This document shows positions 25,662 to 32,717 of a stretch of DNA of 33,840 nt, piece after piece. The position numbers and the translations under genes are program-made. The notes beneath the pieces are model-generated. The model worked only from the letters and a program-made list of their open reading frames with translations. It was not told where the DNA came from and made no database searches. Source of the stretch: Lentibacillus kapialis (lineage in GTDB: Bacteria > Bacillota > Bacilli > Bacillales > Amphibacillaceae); NCBI RefSeq assembly GCF_014646635.1, contig NZ_BMNQ01000038.1, positions 1 to 33,840 of the forward strand, given 5' to 3'. Numbering within the stretch: the stretch's first letter is position 1; each line of letters opens with the position of its first letter.

Positions 25662-26501
25662 CTAACATGTTGTCTGTTTTGTTGCTTCACCTGTGACTGT
25701 AATCAGGCTTAATTGGCTTTGGTTAAAGAAGCGCACTGGGATTCTTGTCGTCCCCATTCCACTGTCGATATACAAATACAGATTTGGAGTAAGCTGAAAT
25801 GTGCCTTTATCATATGCCGGGAAAAACCCCTGACCGGGTGCGATAAGCGTGCCAATCAGCGGCAATCTGATCTGACCGCCGTGTGTATGTCCGCTTAATA
25901 CCAGATCAGCCGAAATCGGTTCATCCTGATTGATGATCCCTGGTGAATGTGACAGCAGAATGGTATAGTTTTTACAGTCAAGGTTTCTGAAGGCTTCTCT
26001 TACATTGTCATGTTCGGTCGCGGCGTCATCAATGCCAACCAGGTTAATGATTGTATTTCCTTTTGTCATACGGGTGTGCCGGTTGTTGAGAATGGTTACA
26101 TGACGCTTTTTCAAGGCATTAAAAAACTCCGCGGTGCGACCATTTTCCCACTCATGGTTACCGGATACAAAATAGACGTGTTGGTTGCTTTCGGTCAGTT
26201 GTTCAATCAGCGGGAAAATATGCTCAAACGTCATCGTTTTTTTATCAATCAGGTCCCCTGTTAACACAATTAGGTCGGCATTGGCATCTTGGATAGCTTT
26301 GATCAGCCGTTTGTTATCAGAGCCAAAAACGTGATTATGGAGGTCACTAATTTGTAATATGGTGATCAGGGTGTCTGCCGGCAGCTTTGTACTGCGGAAC
26401 GTGACATTTTCACGTTTGAAATAATGGGTATCCCGATTTATTTTTAATGAACAAATGAAAATGAATGTAAGAAACGCAAGGCCGGCTAACAGCTTTTTCA
26501 T
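25662..26501 (-). CDS. Membrane-anchored metallophosphoesterase (YkuE-like)
   Basis: A 279-residue calcineurin-like phosphoesterase with an N-terminal hydrophobic segment (about residues 3-20) acting as a signal or anchor. Metal-binding motifs occur in the usual order: ISDLHNH, VLTGDLID, VSGNHEWE, LLSHSP and LSGHTHGGQIRLP. From family knowledge it hydrolyses phosphoesters at the outer face of the membrane; B. subtilis YkuE is a Tat-exported wall-associated relative, but no twin-arginine motif is visible here. The ATG at 26501 has GGAAGGTG with a 6-base spacer; an ATG eight codons upstream is in frame but less well placed. It converges on the secreted nucleotidase gene; the shared phosphoesterase chemistry may be coincidence. 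Confidence 0.85.
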   Translation of the reverse strand: MKKLLAGLAFLTFIFICSLKINRDTHYFKRENVTFRSTKLPADTLITILQISDLHNHVFGSDNKRLIKAIQDANADLIVLTGDLIDKKTMTFEHIFPLIEQLTESNQHVYFVSGNHEWENGRTAEFFNALKKRHVTILNNRHTRMTKGNTIINLVGIDDAATEHDNVREAFRNLDCKNYTILLSHSPGIINQDEPISADLVLSGHTHGGQIRLPLIGTLIAPGQGFFPAYDKGTFQLTPNLYLYIDSGMGTTRIPVRFFNQSQLSLITVTGEATKQTTC

Positions 26502-26683
26502 GGTACACCTTCCCGAGCTCAGCATAAGTTATTTAAGTTTAGCACGTTTTAAACACGTATCGCAATTGTTTTTGGACTGCGAAGGGTTATCGTCTTCCTG
26601 TATCATAGCTTCTCACTTGTTTTTCAGCGATTAGCGTAAGAGGGGATTCATGATAGCTCTGAATAGGGTGGCTTTGATTCTTT

Positions 26684-26855
26684 TAGCGGAATGAGGATCC
26701 GCTTCCGTTTTGATAATTCAACTTTGGCGGATCCTCATTCCGCTATTTCCCCTTTTCGCCCTAGTTCAGCCCTGTTTTTACCTGAATAGCGGAATGAGGA
26801 TCCGTTACACCACTAAATAGGGTGATTTATGCGCATTTAGCGGAATGAGGATCCG
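26684..26855. repeat. Four copies of an 18-bp repeat, one inverted
   Basis: TAGCGGAATGAGGATCCG occurs at 26684, 26787 and 26838 on the plus strand and once on the minus strand (26727-26745). The first copy and the inverted copy match over 19 bp and could form a long hairpin with a 24-base loop. The remainder of the gap between the phosphoesterase gene and hmp (26502-27146) holds the hmp control region and no ORF. Confidence 0.85.
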
Positions 26856-27010
26856 TTGGGTATGGATAAAATTCAGCTGTGAACGTCGTGGGGGAGAGGT
26901 GTATCCAGCAGGGCATACATGGATAGGAATACAAATTATCAGTTTTTCTCTGACGATGTCTGGGAGAAAAGGGGGGGGCCATACTTTACCCGTTTTTCTA
27001 GTGAAATTTC

Positions 27011-27026
27011 TGTGATATTTTTCACA
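27011..27026 (+). promoter_or_regulatory. Fnr/Rex-type box 1 upstream of hmp
   Basis: TGTGATATTTTTCACA has perfect half-sites TGTGA-N6-TCACA, the Fnr consensus; the core also overlaps that of Rex. It lies 120 bp before the hmp start codon. Confidence 0.5.
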
Positions 27027-27043
27027 AAACCGACACAGTTAAG

Positions 27044-27059
27044 TGTGATTTGCATCACA
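27044..27059 (+). promoter_or_regulatory. Fnr/CRP-type box 2 upstream of hmp
   Basis: TGTGATTTGCATCACA has a second perfect TGTGA-N6-TCACA, extended to GTGTGA...TCACAC. The centre is 33 bp from box 1, about three helical turns. Confidence 0.55.
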
Positions 27060-27146
27060 CCTCAGTGAGGTTTTCAAGCTTACCATGATGTTTATAGGAT
27101 TAAATCCTGGAGACATATTTAATCAACTTAGCTGGAGGGAATTTCA

Positions 27147-28373
27147 TTGAGTTTGGATTCAGAAAAACTGGCAATTGTTAAATCGAGTGCACCTATTTTA
27201 AAGGAAAACAGTACGGCAATCGGAAAACGCTTCTATGATTTGCTGTTTACAAAAGTACCCGAGCTTCGTAATATATTCAACCAGACAAACCAGAAAAGAG
27301 GATTTCAACAGGAAGCGCTCGCCTATGCGGTATACGCTGCAGGAGAAAATATTGACAGTCTGGAGAATATCAATCAGCTTGTCGAGCGTATCGCCGAAAA
27401 ACATGTTTCACTTGGCGTCAAGCCCGAGCAATATCCGATTGTTGGGGAGGCGCTGATTGAGGCTGTTAAGGATGTTCTGGGTGATGCTGCAACAGATGAT
27501 GTGATTACGGCATGGGCCGCTGCCTATGATTATATCGCCAATGTGTTTATCGAAATCGAAAAAAAAAAATATCACGTGACAGAACAGCAAAAAGGCGGCT
27601 GGATTGGATTCCGTGAGTTTATTGTGGCTGAAAAAATCCAGGAAACCAGTGATATTGTTTCGTTCTGTCTTAAGCCTGCAGACGGCCGGCCGATTGCACC
27701 TTATCAAGCGGGTCAGTATTTGACGATTAAAGCTGATATTGAAGGGGAACCACATACACATATGCGGCAATACAGTCTATCCGGTCCATCCGGTAAAGAT
27801 TTCTATAAGATAAGTGTTAAACGTGAAAAGGGTTATGGAAATGTACCTGATGGGATTGTTTCAAGTTACTTGCATGACCAGGTGTCAGAAGGTGATTCAC
27901 TGTCATTTTCTGCACCGGCGGGGGACTTTACAATTGCAAGTGAGAAAGATCCCATTGTATTGCTCAGCGGAGGGATCGGGATGACGCCGGTTGTCGGTAT
28001 GCTGGATACACTTGCCGAAACAGAACCTGAACGCCCGGTAACGTTCATTCATGCGACACAAAATAGTTCAGCGCATGCGATGAAAGAACACATCGAACGA
28101 ACTGTAGCTGAAAATAAAAATATGTCATCGTTTGTATGCTATGAACGACCGAGTGACCATGATCGGACAACTCTGAACTATGATAAGGAAGGCTTTGTAG
28201 ACTTACCATGGCTGCAATCCATTCTTGCGTGCGGCAGCAATGCTGATTTTTACTGCTGCGGCCCAGCGCCATTCATGAAAGCTGTCGATCAGGGACTTGA
28301 GGAATGGGGCGTGTCAAGTGCAAACCGTCATTATGAGCTGTTTAATCCTGTTAGTATACTAAAAGAAGCATAA
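27147..28373 (+). CDS. hmp: Flavohaemoprotein (NO dioxygenase)
   Basis: A 408-residue cytosolic enzyme that converts nitric oxide and O2 to nitrate using NAD(P)H. The globin domain (about 1-138) contains the distal-pocket Tyr30 (RFYDLLF) and proximal His86 (IAEKHVSLGV). The FAD domain (about 150-260) has MRQYSLSGPS, and the NAD domain (about 265-400) has LLSGGIGMTPVVGML and CCGPAPFMKAVD. The start is a TTG at 27147 behind GGAGGGA with a 6-base spacer. It is monocistronic with a good terminator. Upstream lie two Fnr-type boxes, consistent with low-oxygen or nitrosative induction as for other Bacillus hmp genes, and a short palindrome AGGATTAAATCCT near 27098 that could be an NsrR- or repressor-type site. 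Confidence 0.95.
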   Translation: MSLDSEKLAIVKSSAPILKENSTAIGKRFYDLLFTKVPELRNIFNQTNQKRGFQQEALAYAVYAAGENIDSLENINQLVERIAEKHVSLGVKPEQYPIVGEALIEAVKDVLGDAATDDVITAWAAAYDYIANVFIEIEKKKYHVTEQQKGGWIGFREFIVAEKIQETSDIVSFCLKPADGRPIAPYQAGQYLTIKADIEGEPHTHMRQYSLSGPSGKDFYKISVKREKGYGNVPDGIVSSYLHDQVSEGDSLSFSAPAGDFTIASEKDPIVLLSGGIGMTPVVGMLDTLAETEPERPVTFIHATQNSSAHAMKEHIERTVAENKNMSSFVCYERPSDHDRTTLNYDKEGFVDLPWLQSILACGSNADFYCCGPAPFMKAVDQGLEEWGVSSANRHYELFNPVSILKEA

Positions 28374-28392
28374 TCAGACCATCTACCAAACG

Positions 28393-28421
28393 AAAGTCAG
28401 GACTGTGAGCCTGACTTTTTA
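28393..28421 (+). terminator. Intrinsic terminator of hmp
   Basis: AAAGTCAGG (28393-28401) pairs with CCTGACTTT (28410-28418), followed by T residues. Confidence 0.85.
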
Positions 28422-28459
28422 TATTCAACTCTATTTTAAAACGTGATATTCTTTTTATA

Positions 28460-28548
28460 ATAACGTCAGAAAGTATAAATTATGGATGACCTTATAAGAA
28501 AAGCTTCGGCATTCGCTATAAGACGAGGCGAATGCCGAGTTTTTCTAA
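28460..28548 (+). mobile_element. 88-bp hairpin element, copy A
   Basis: It begins with TAACGTCAGAAAGTATAAAT and ends with a perfect 11-bp hairpin (TCGGCATTCGC 28506-28516 with GCGAATGCCGA 28528-28538) followed by GTTTTTCTAA. Three further copies lie in the window in the same orientation. The hairpin plus T-run could also terminate transcription. It inserts about 40 bp after the hmp terminator. Confidence 0.8.
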
Positions 28549-28594
28549 TGATTATTTTATAAAGAGAAAGGGTTTGAGATCATTGGGGAAAAAT

Positions 28595-28825
28595 ATGAAG
28601 CATGCAACATGGAAAGAAGCAAAAAGACGCTGCAGGCTTAATCAGGCTGATATACAAATGGCAAAGGAACTTGGCATGAAGCCGAAAAGCCTCATCAAAA
28701 ACATTCCGGCCCCGAAGCAGCAGTGGAAAGCTCCCGTGAAGGTTTGGGTCCGTGAACTTTATGAAGAAAAGTTTGGCAAAGTGCTCAAACCGGAAAAAAC
28801 AGGACCGGCACAAACCGGTAAATAA
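28595..28825 (+). CDS. Conserved small basic protein of unknown function
   Basis: A 76-residue basic protein containing HATWKEAKRRCRLNQADIQMAKELG (about 3-27, possibly a helix-turn-helix-like pair) and KPKSLIKNIPAPKQQWKAP, then VKVWVRELYEEKFG. I recall close relatives annotated as hypothetical proteins in Bacillaceae; no function is known to me. The ATG at 28595 is preceded by GGGG with a 6-base spacer. Frames starting further upstream overlap the end of repeat copy A and are unlikely. It is flanked on both sides by 88-bp elements, with no co-directional partner close enough for an operon. Confidence 0.7.
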   Translation: MKHATWKEAKRRCRLNQADIQMAKELGMKPKSLIKNIPAPKQQWKAPVKVWVRELYEEKFGKVLKPEKTGPAQTGK

Positions 28826-28964
28826 ACGAAGAAATGTTCAGACACCGAGCAATATATTCCGGATGAGGGAATGCCGTTTTAAAATTGGATAAACAGGATT
28901 GACTGAATGGTCGCCCCGTGCTAATGATAAGGTCGCTCCTTCAAGAGGCGGGGTGTTTTTTGTC

Positions 28965-29052
28965 ATAACGTCAGAAAGTATAAATGATGGATGACCTTAT
29001 AAAAAAGCTTCGGCACGCGCTATAAGATGAAGCGAATGCCGATTTTTTCTAA
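28965..29052 (+). mobile_element. 88-bp hairpin element, copy B (degenerate)
   Basis: Same length and order as copy A, but the left arm of the hairpin reads TCGGCACGCGC, so pairing with GCGAATGCCGA is broken at several bases; other single changes occur. It begins directly after a T-run (GTGTTTTTTGTC) that follows a weak GC-rich hairpin. This is the oldest-looking copy. Confidence 0.75.
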
Positions 29053-29185
29053 ATAACCGGAAATTAAAACGCATGCCGGCTATTTTGGGGAATACTGTTT
29101 TTAAGGTTTCACCTTCTTAGTATTAGCAGTCAAGCTGATTATAAAGTGCTCGTCAGCGTGCATGATGAAAATTTTTCAAAATGAT

Positions 29186-29214
29186 TTGACAATTACTTTG
29201 AAGTATTGTATTAT
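29186..29214 (+). promoter_or_regulatory. Strong sigma-A-like promoter with no adjacent gene
   Basis: TTGACA (29186-29191), a 17-bp spacer and TATTAT (29209-29214). The next credible start codon is at 29822, and a ~303-bp element begins about 55 bp downstream of the predicted transcription start. Confidence 0.5.
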
Positions 29215-29273
29215 TTATGTGCTACAATTTGCTTTTCCCATCGACAAATTCTTCTTTTTTTCCGGGTCAACAA

Positions 29274-29576
29274 CAAAATCTATGGTTGAAATAAATGAGT
29301 GAATATGGTAATAAAACTAGCTAGCGGAGGAAAAACGCGGAGACTCCTGTGGGAATGCGCCGTGTGAAGACCCCGCAGAAAAAGCTTTTCTTTTTTTCGA
29401 GGAGGCTGAGGACAAGCCCACGGAAAGCGACGAGCCAACACTCCACCGAATGTGCTACGAGTTGCGAGGCGTGTTTCTTCACTGTAAATGCTTGCAACAC
29501 GACGAGCACCCAGGTGTTTTTTCCGAAGCGACTGCTTACGTTAAAATGACATCTAATTTGTCAGCCATAGATTTTG
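29274..29576. mobile_element. ~303-bp MITE-like element with 16-bp terminal inverted repeats
   Basis: The left end CAAAATCTATGGTTGA (29274-29289) and right end TCAGCCATAGATTTTG (29561-29576) are inverted repeats matching at 15 of 16 positions. The interior holds GCGGAGACTCCTGTGGGAA, GAAGACCCCGCAG, GAGGAGGCTGAGGACAAGCC and CCACGGAAAGCGACGAG. From memory these form the core of an intergenic repeat common in Bacillaceae. A 66-codon frame inside lacks coding support. Outside this element, the promoter and copy B, the 28826-29821 gap shows nothing I can name. Confidence 0.65.
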
Positions 29577-29821
29577 GTGAACAGCCTTTTTTCCAATAAA
29601 CTTTTCTAACCAGGTTTTTCACGATTTGAAATTTACTGTATTTTATCTTCCCTGTACGTATTCGCTTCTTACAGTTTGTCGCATATTTCTTCATTTCACC
29701 TTAAGTCACCACTGTTCTTCTTAAGATTAAAAAGCTATTCATTTATCAGGCCTCACCAAAGTCCGCCTATGTCTGTTTTTCATTTAACACATTCAAATAA
29801 CTTTTTGAGAGGGATGAATAA

Positions 29822-30154
29822 TTGGGACACGATATCAGTTCATACAATGAAATGGGACAGGAGATTGGTTATATCCGTTTTACCAAGGGAGATATGCTTG
29901 CCCCGTTGTTTTATGATTTGTTTGACGCAAATGAGTACTATGCGGGTGTAAGCGGAACAGGAGAAGTGGCCACCCTGCCTTTGATTCAGATCAAAAAGGC
30001 GCTGGCGGCTTATAGCAAGTTGCAAGCTAAAGATTTCGGCAATAAAGGGAATCAGGAATTTTTATTGTGGCAGCGGGAGGAAATGGCGAAGTTTATTAAC
30101 AGCTGTCTGCAAACGGCCCGAAAAGAAGGAGCGGTAAACGTATTTTTTGGTTAG
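29822..30154 (+). CDS. Hypothetical protein, 110 residues
   Basis: A soluble protein starting MGHDISSYNEMGQEIGYIRFTKGDM, with a central glycine-containing loop (YYAGVSGTGEV) and a C-terminal helical half. It has no signal peptide, membrane segment or known catalytic motif. I have an impression of similar unannotated proteins in Bacillus but cannot name a family. The start is a TTG at 29822 behind GAGAGGG with an 8-base spacer. An overlapping ATG frame (29814) runs in another phase and is not supported. It sits alone between a MITE-like element and the next small gene. Confidence 0.6.
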   Translation: MGHDISSYNEMGQEIGYIRFTKGDMLAPLFYDLFDANEYYAGVSGTGEVATLPLIQIKKALAAYSKLQAKDFGNKGNQEFLLWQREEMAKFINSCLQTARKEGAVNVFFG

Positions 30155-30295
30155 ACTTGGTGAGTTCAGAAATGGTTGTTACAAGACAGAACGGAAAAGC
30201 AACAAAACAGAAGAGCTCTGCAATGGCACATGATCGTTCATTAAAAAATCCCTTTTGTGCAAACTAATCATAAAAGCGCAAAGGAGGGTTTCTAA

Positions 30296-30484
30296 ATGAC
30301 GAAACATCAGCAGACTGATGAAGAATCAATTAAGGAACAGAGCCGGCGATCAGGTATGTCATACAATGAGGCAAAGGCGTTTATTGCTCAGACGACAGGC
30401 GGCCGCGGCACAAATATTTATAGCGACACGGATACAAACGAGGTAAAAAGGAAAAACCGGGAGTCGGAAGACAGAAAGGGATAA
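30296..30484 (+). CDS. Small hydrophilic protein, possibly spore-associated
   Basis: A 62-residue, very hydrophilic protein without Cys or Trp. It is rich in Lys, Arg, Glu, Thr and Gln, with QSRRSGMSYNEAKAFIAQTTGG in the middle and YSDTDTNEVKRKNRESE near the end. The latter resembles the FASETNxQEVKQQN segment of gamma-type small acid-soluble spore proteins, but the resemblance is short and I am not certain. The ATG at 30296 has an excellent AAAGGAGGG ribosome site. A clear terminator follows. It is a single-gene unit converging on htpX. Confidence 0.65.
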   Translation: MTKHQQTDEESIKEQSRRSGMSYNEAKAFIAQTTGGRGTNIYSDTDTNEVKRKNRESEDRKG

Positions 30485-30520
30485 GAGTCCAATGGGTAAA
30501 AGCTGATTAAAGCTATAAAG

Positions 30521-30559
30521 AAACGCCATGAAGCCCAAACAGGCCACATGGCGTTTTTT
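30521..30559 (+). terminator. Intrinsic terminator of the 62-residue protein gene
   Basis: AAACGCCATG (30521-30530) pairs with CATGGCGTTT (30547-30556) and ends in TTTTT. Repeat copy C begins at the last base of this T-run. Confidence 0.85.
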
Positions 30560-30647
30560 ATAACGTCAGAAAGTATAAATGATGGATGACCTTTTAAGAA
30601 AAGCTTCGGCATTCGCTATAAGACGAGGCGAATGCCGAGTTTTCTAA
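30560..30647 (+). mobile_element. 88-bp hairpin element, copy C
   Basis: Nearly identical to copy A, with an intact 11-bp stem. It ends 8 bp from the stop codon of the minus-strand htpX gene. On the minus strand the hairpin is followed by AAGCTTTTCTT, so it may serve as the htpX terminator. Confidence 0.8.
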
Positions 30648-30655
30648 TTACAATA

Positions 30656-31573
30656 TTAACGTCGCTCCAATCTTGCAATCCGCTCGTCAATAGGCGGGTG
30701 CGATGAAAAAAGCGAAACCATTTTACTTTTTCCATTGATCTTCATCGTTTGGATGGCTGCATCATCTGTACGGTCATGTACTTGAGCTACTGCTGTCCGG
30801 TCTTTCAGCGAGCGGAGGGCATGTGCCATTTTATCGCGCCCGGCAAGGTCTGCACCTCCATGGTCCGCGCGATATTCGCGATGACGCGAATAGGCGCTTA
30901 CGACAATGCTTCCAAGTATTGAGAACAATATCTGGAAAATAATGATCGCTGCGATACGGACGATCATCTCCAATTCCGAACGCACCAAGCGTGAAACGAG
31001 GATGGCTGCAATTCGTGATAAAAAGACAACAAATGTGTTGACGATACCTTGCAGCAATGTCATGGTAACCATATCCCCATTAGCCACGTGGGTGATTTCA
31101 TGGGCGATAACTCCCTCTATTGCATCGTCATCCATCTCATTCAGCAGTCCGCTTGAAACGGCAACGAGAGATCGTTTTTTGGTAGGACCTGTCGCAAATG
31201 CGTTTACCTCACGGGATTGATAAATGCCAACTTGCGGCATGTGCATCAGACCTGCTGATCGTGAGAGCTTATGGACTTTTTCAACAATGGCTCGTTCCTG
31301 CGACGATAATTGACCATTCGGATCGAGCACCTTGACCCGCATCATTTTTTTGGCAATGAAACGTGATGCGGCTAAGGAAAGAAATGATCCGATAAAGCCT
31401 ACGAGTATACTGAATATCATTAATGAACCGTAATTAATGCCGGCCAATCCTTCAGCGCTATTGGTAAATGAGCCGCTGACACCTGTGAATGTGACAATGA
31501 TGGACCAGACAATAACGATTGTGGTTAATACGAGAATATTTGTCAGTAAAAAAAGAAATAGCCGTTTAGCCAT
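30656..31573 (-). CDS. htpX: Membrane protease HtpX
   Basis: A 305-residue M48-family zinc metalloprotease of the cytoplasmic membrane that degrades misfolded membrane proteins, partly overlapping FtsH. Two N-terminal transmembrane segments (about 5-30 and 48-70) are followed by the catalytic domain with HEITH at 158-162, two more hydrophobic segments (about 172-195 and 203-228) and the third zinc ligand region [13 protein letters not shown]. The C-terminus shows [14 protein letters not shown], typical of HtpX. The ATG at 31573 has GAGGAGG with a 6-base spacer; a TTG five codons upstream would include the ribosome site. A palindrome fills the promoter spacer. It is monocistronic. Confidence 0.93.
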   Translation of the reverse strand: MAKRLFLFLLTNILVLTTIVIVWSIIVTFTGVSGSFTNSAEGLAGINYGSLMIFSILVGFIGSFLSLAASRFIAKKMMRVKVLDPNGQLSSQERAIVEKVHKLSRSAGLMHMPQVGIYQSREVNAFATGPTKKRSLVAVSSGLLNEMDDDAIEGVIAHEITHVANGDMVTMTLLQGIVNTFVVFLSRIAAILVSRLVRSELEMIVRIAAIIIFQILFSILGSIVVSAYSRHREYRADHGGADLAGRDKMAHALRSLKDRTAVAQVHDRTDDAAIQTMKINGKSKMVSLFSSHPPIDERIARLERR

Positions 31574-31606
31574 TTGGTTCCTCCTCAAGTTTAACGTTAC
31601 CTTATT

Positions 31607-31629
31607 ATTATACCACGATAATAATCGTG
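31607..31629 (-). promoter_or_regulatory. htpX -10 box with palindrome in the promoter spacer
   Basis: On the minus strand a perfect TATAAT (31612-31607) lies next to CACGAT-AATA-ATCGTG (31614-31629). The palindrome occupies the place of the 17-bp spacer, and no good -35 follows. This suggests a regulator-dependent promoter. B. subtilis htpX is controlled by Rok and YkrK, but their sites were not compared. Confidence 0.45.
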
Positions 31630-31737
31630 ATGAGAAGCGTGGATAATATTTGTTTGAGACGGCGGAAAAGAAATGTCGTATCTGATTTGATATGATAGTA
31701 GATTAAGTCGGATTTGGGAAATTGGGTGAACAGATTT

Positions 31738-32649
31738 ATGATCAGGATTTATATACTTTTATTATTGGTCATGTTGATGTGGGGACTTAATGTATCGGCA
31801 ATCAAAGTGCTTGTGGATGCAATTGATCCGATGCTGCTGACCGCTTTTCGCGTGATGACAGCTGGGGTGGCCGTCTTAATCATCTGTGCTGTCATGGGCA
31901 TATTCAGAATGCCATATAAACATGAGTGGCTCATTATATTTTATATATCGATCTTTAATGTTATGTTGCATCATTCACTTGTCGCGATTGGTCTGGAGAT
32001 GACGAGTGGTATCAATGGTTCGCTGATTTTGGGGATGAATCCGCTCATCACGGTGATGATGGCATTTATCATCCTACGTCAACGTATGTCGTGGTTGAGA
32101 GTTTTCGGTTTTATGCTGGGGTTTGTTGGTGTCGTTGTGACGACGATGACCGGTACAGGTGAGCTGACAGGTGTTTCACTGGGTGATGTTATTGTATTTA
32201 TAGGTGTTTTGGTTCAAGGCTTCAGTTTTGTTTTGATCAGTAAATTGAAACCGACGTTTGATGCAAGGCTCGCAACGGGTTATATGCTTGTGATTGGTGC
32301 GGTTTTTATCTTTTTGGCGAGTCAGACGTTTGAGCCGGGAATTCAGGAAATTATCCATTTGGTTGACTGGAAGTTAGCTTTTGTTTTCCTATTCAGTGCT
32401 GTGTTGGCAACAGCATTTGGCCATATGACGTATAATTATGCGATTAAAAAGGTCGGGCCTGCTGAATCGGCCATATTCATAAATTTGAATACGCTTTTTG
32501 CCGTCACCGGTTCGGCCATCTTTTTAAACGAAACGATTACTATGAATCATGCTGCCGGTTTTATCCTGATATTATGCGGTGTATTTATGGGAACCGGCGC
32601 CCTGGAAAGTGTCATCGTGAAGCGCAGGGAAAGAAGACAGCGTGTTTAA
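31738..32649 (+). CDS. EamA/DMT-family transporter
   Basis: A 303-residue membrane protein with ten hydrophobic segments and two EamA repeats. The first repeat begins LLLVMLMWGLNVSAIKVLV and contains FRVMTAGVAVL and SLILGMNPLITVMMAFIILRQ. The second contains GDVIVFIGVLVQGFSFVLISKL, ATAFGHMTYNYAIKKVGPAESAIFINLNTLFAVTGSAIFLNE. Export of metabolites or amino acids is usual for the family; the substrate is unknown. The ATG at 31738 is the best start, though its ribosome site is weak (GGGTGA); GTG and TTG codons upstream are in frame. It is divergent from htpX and lies 68 bp before a second, different EamA gene on the same strand, probably in one transcript. Confidence 0.85.
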   Translation: MIRIYILLLLVMLMWGLNVSAIKVLVDAIDPMLLTAFRVMTAGVAVLIICAVMGIFRMPYKHEWLIIFYISIFNVMLHHSLVAIGLEMTSGINGSLILGMNPLITVMMAFIILRQRMSWLRVFGFMLGFVGVVVTTMTGTGELTGVSLGDVIVFIGVLVQGFSFVLISKLKPTFDARLATGYMLVIGAVFIFLASQTFEPGIQEIIHLVDWKLAFVFLFSAVLATAFGHMTYNYAIKKVGPAESAIFINLNTLFAVTGSAIFLNETITMNHAAGFILILCGVFMGTGALESVIVKRRERRQRV

Positions 32650-32717
32650 TTGGCACAGAGCTGTACGCCAGCGCTTGATTGTCATGGCGATGTTGTGTCG
32701 CGGAAAGGAGGTGTCAT

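Noticed and set aside
29349-29549. 66-codon frame inside the ~303-bp element
   Set aside because: It lies wholly within a repeat known to me as non-coding in other Bacillaceae, and it has no ribosome site.
29676-29951. 91-codon frame overlapping the 110-residue protein
   Set aside because: It is in another phase with a low-complexity start region. The TTG frame at 29822 has the ribosome site and a more protein-like composition.
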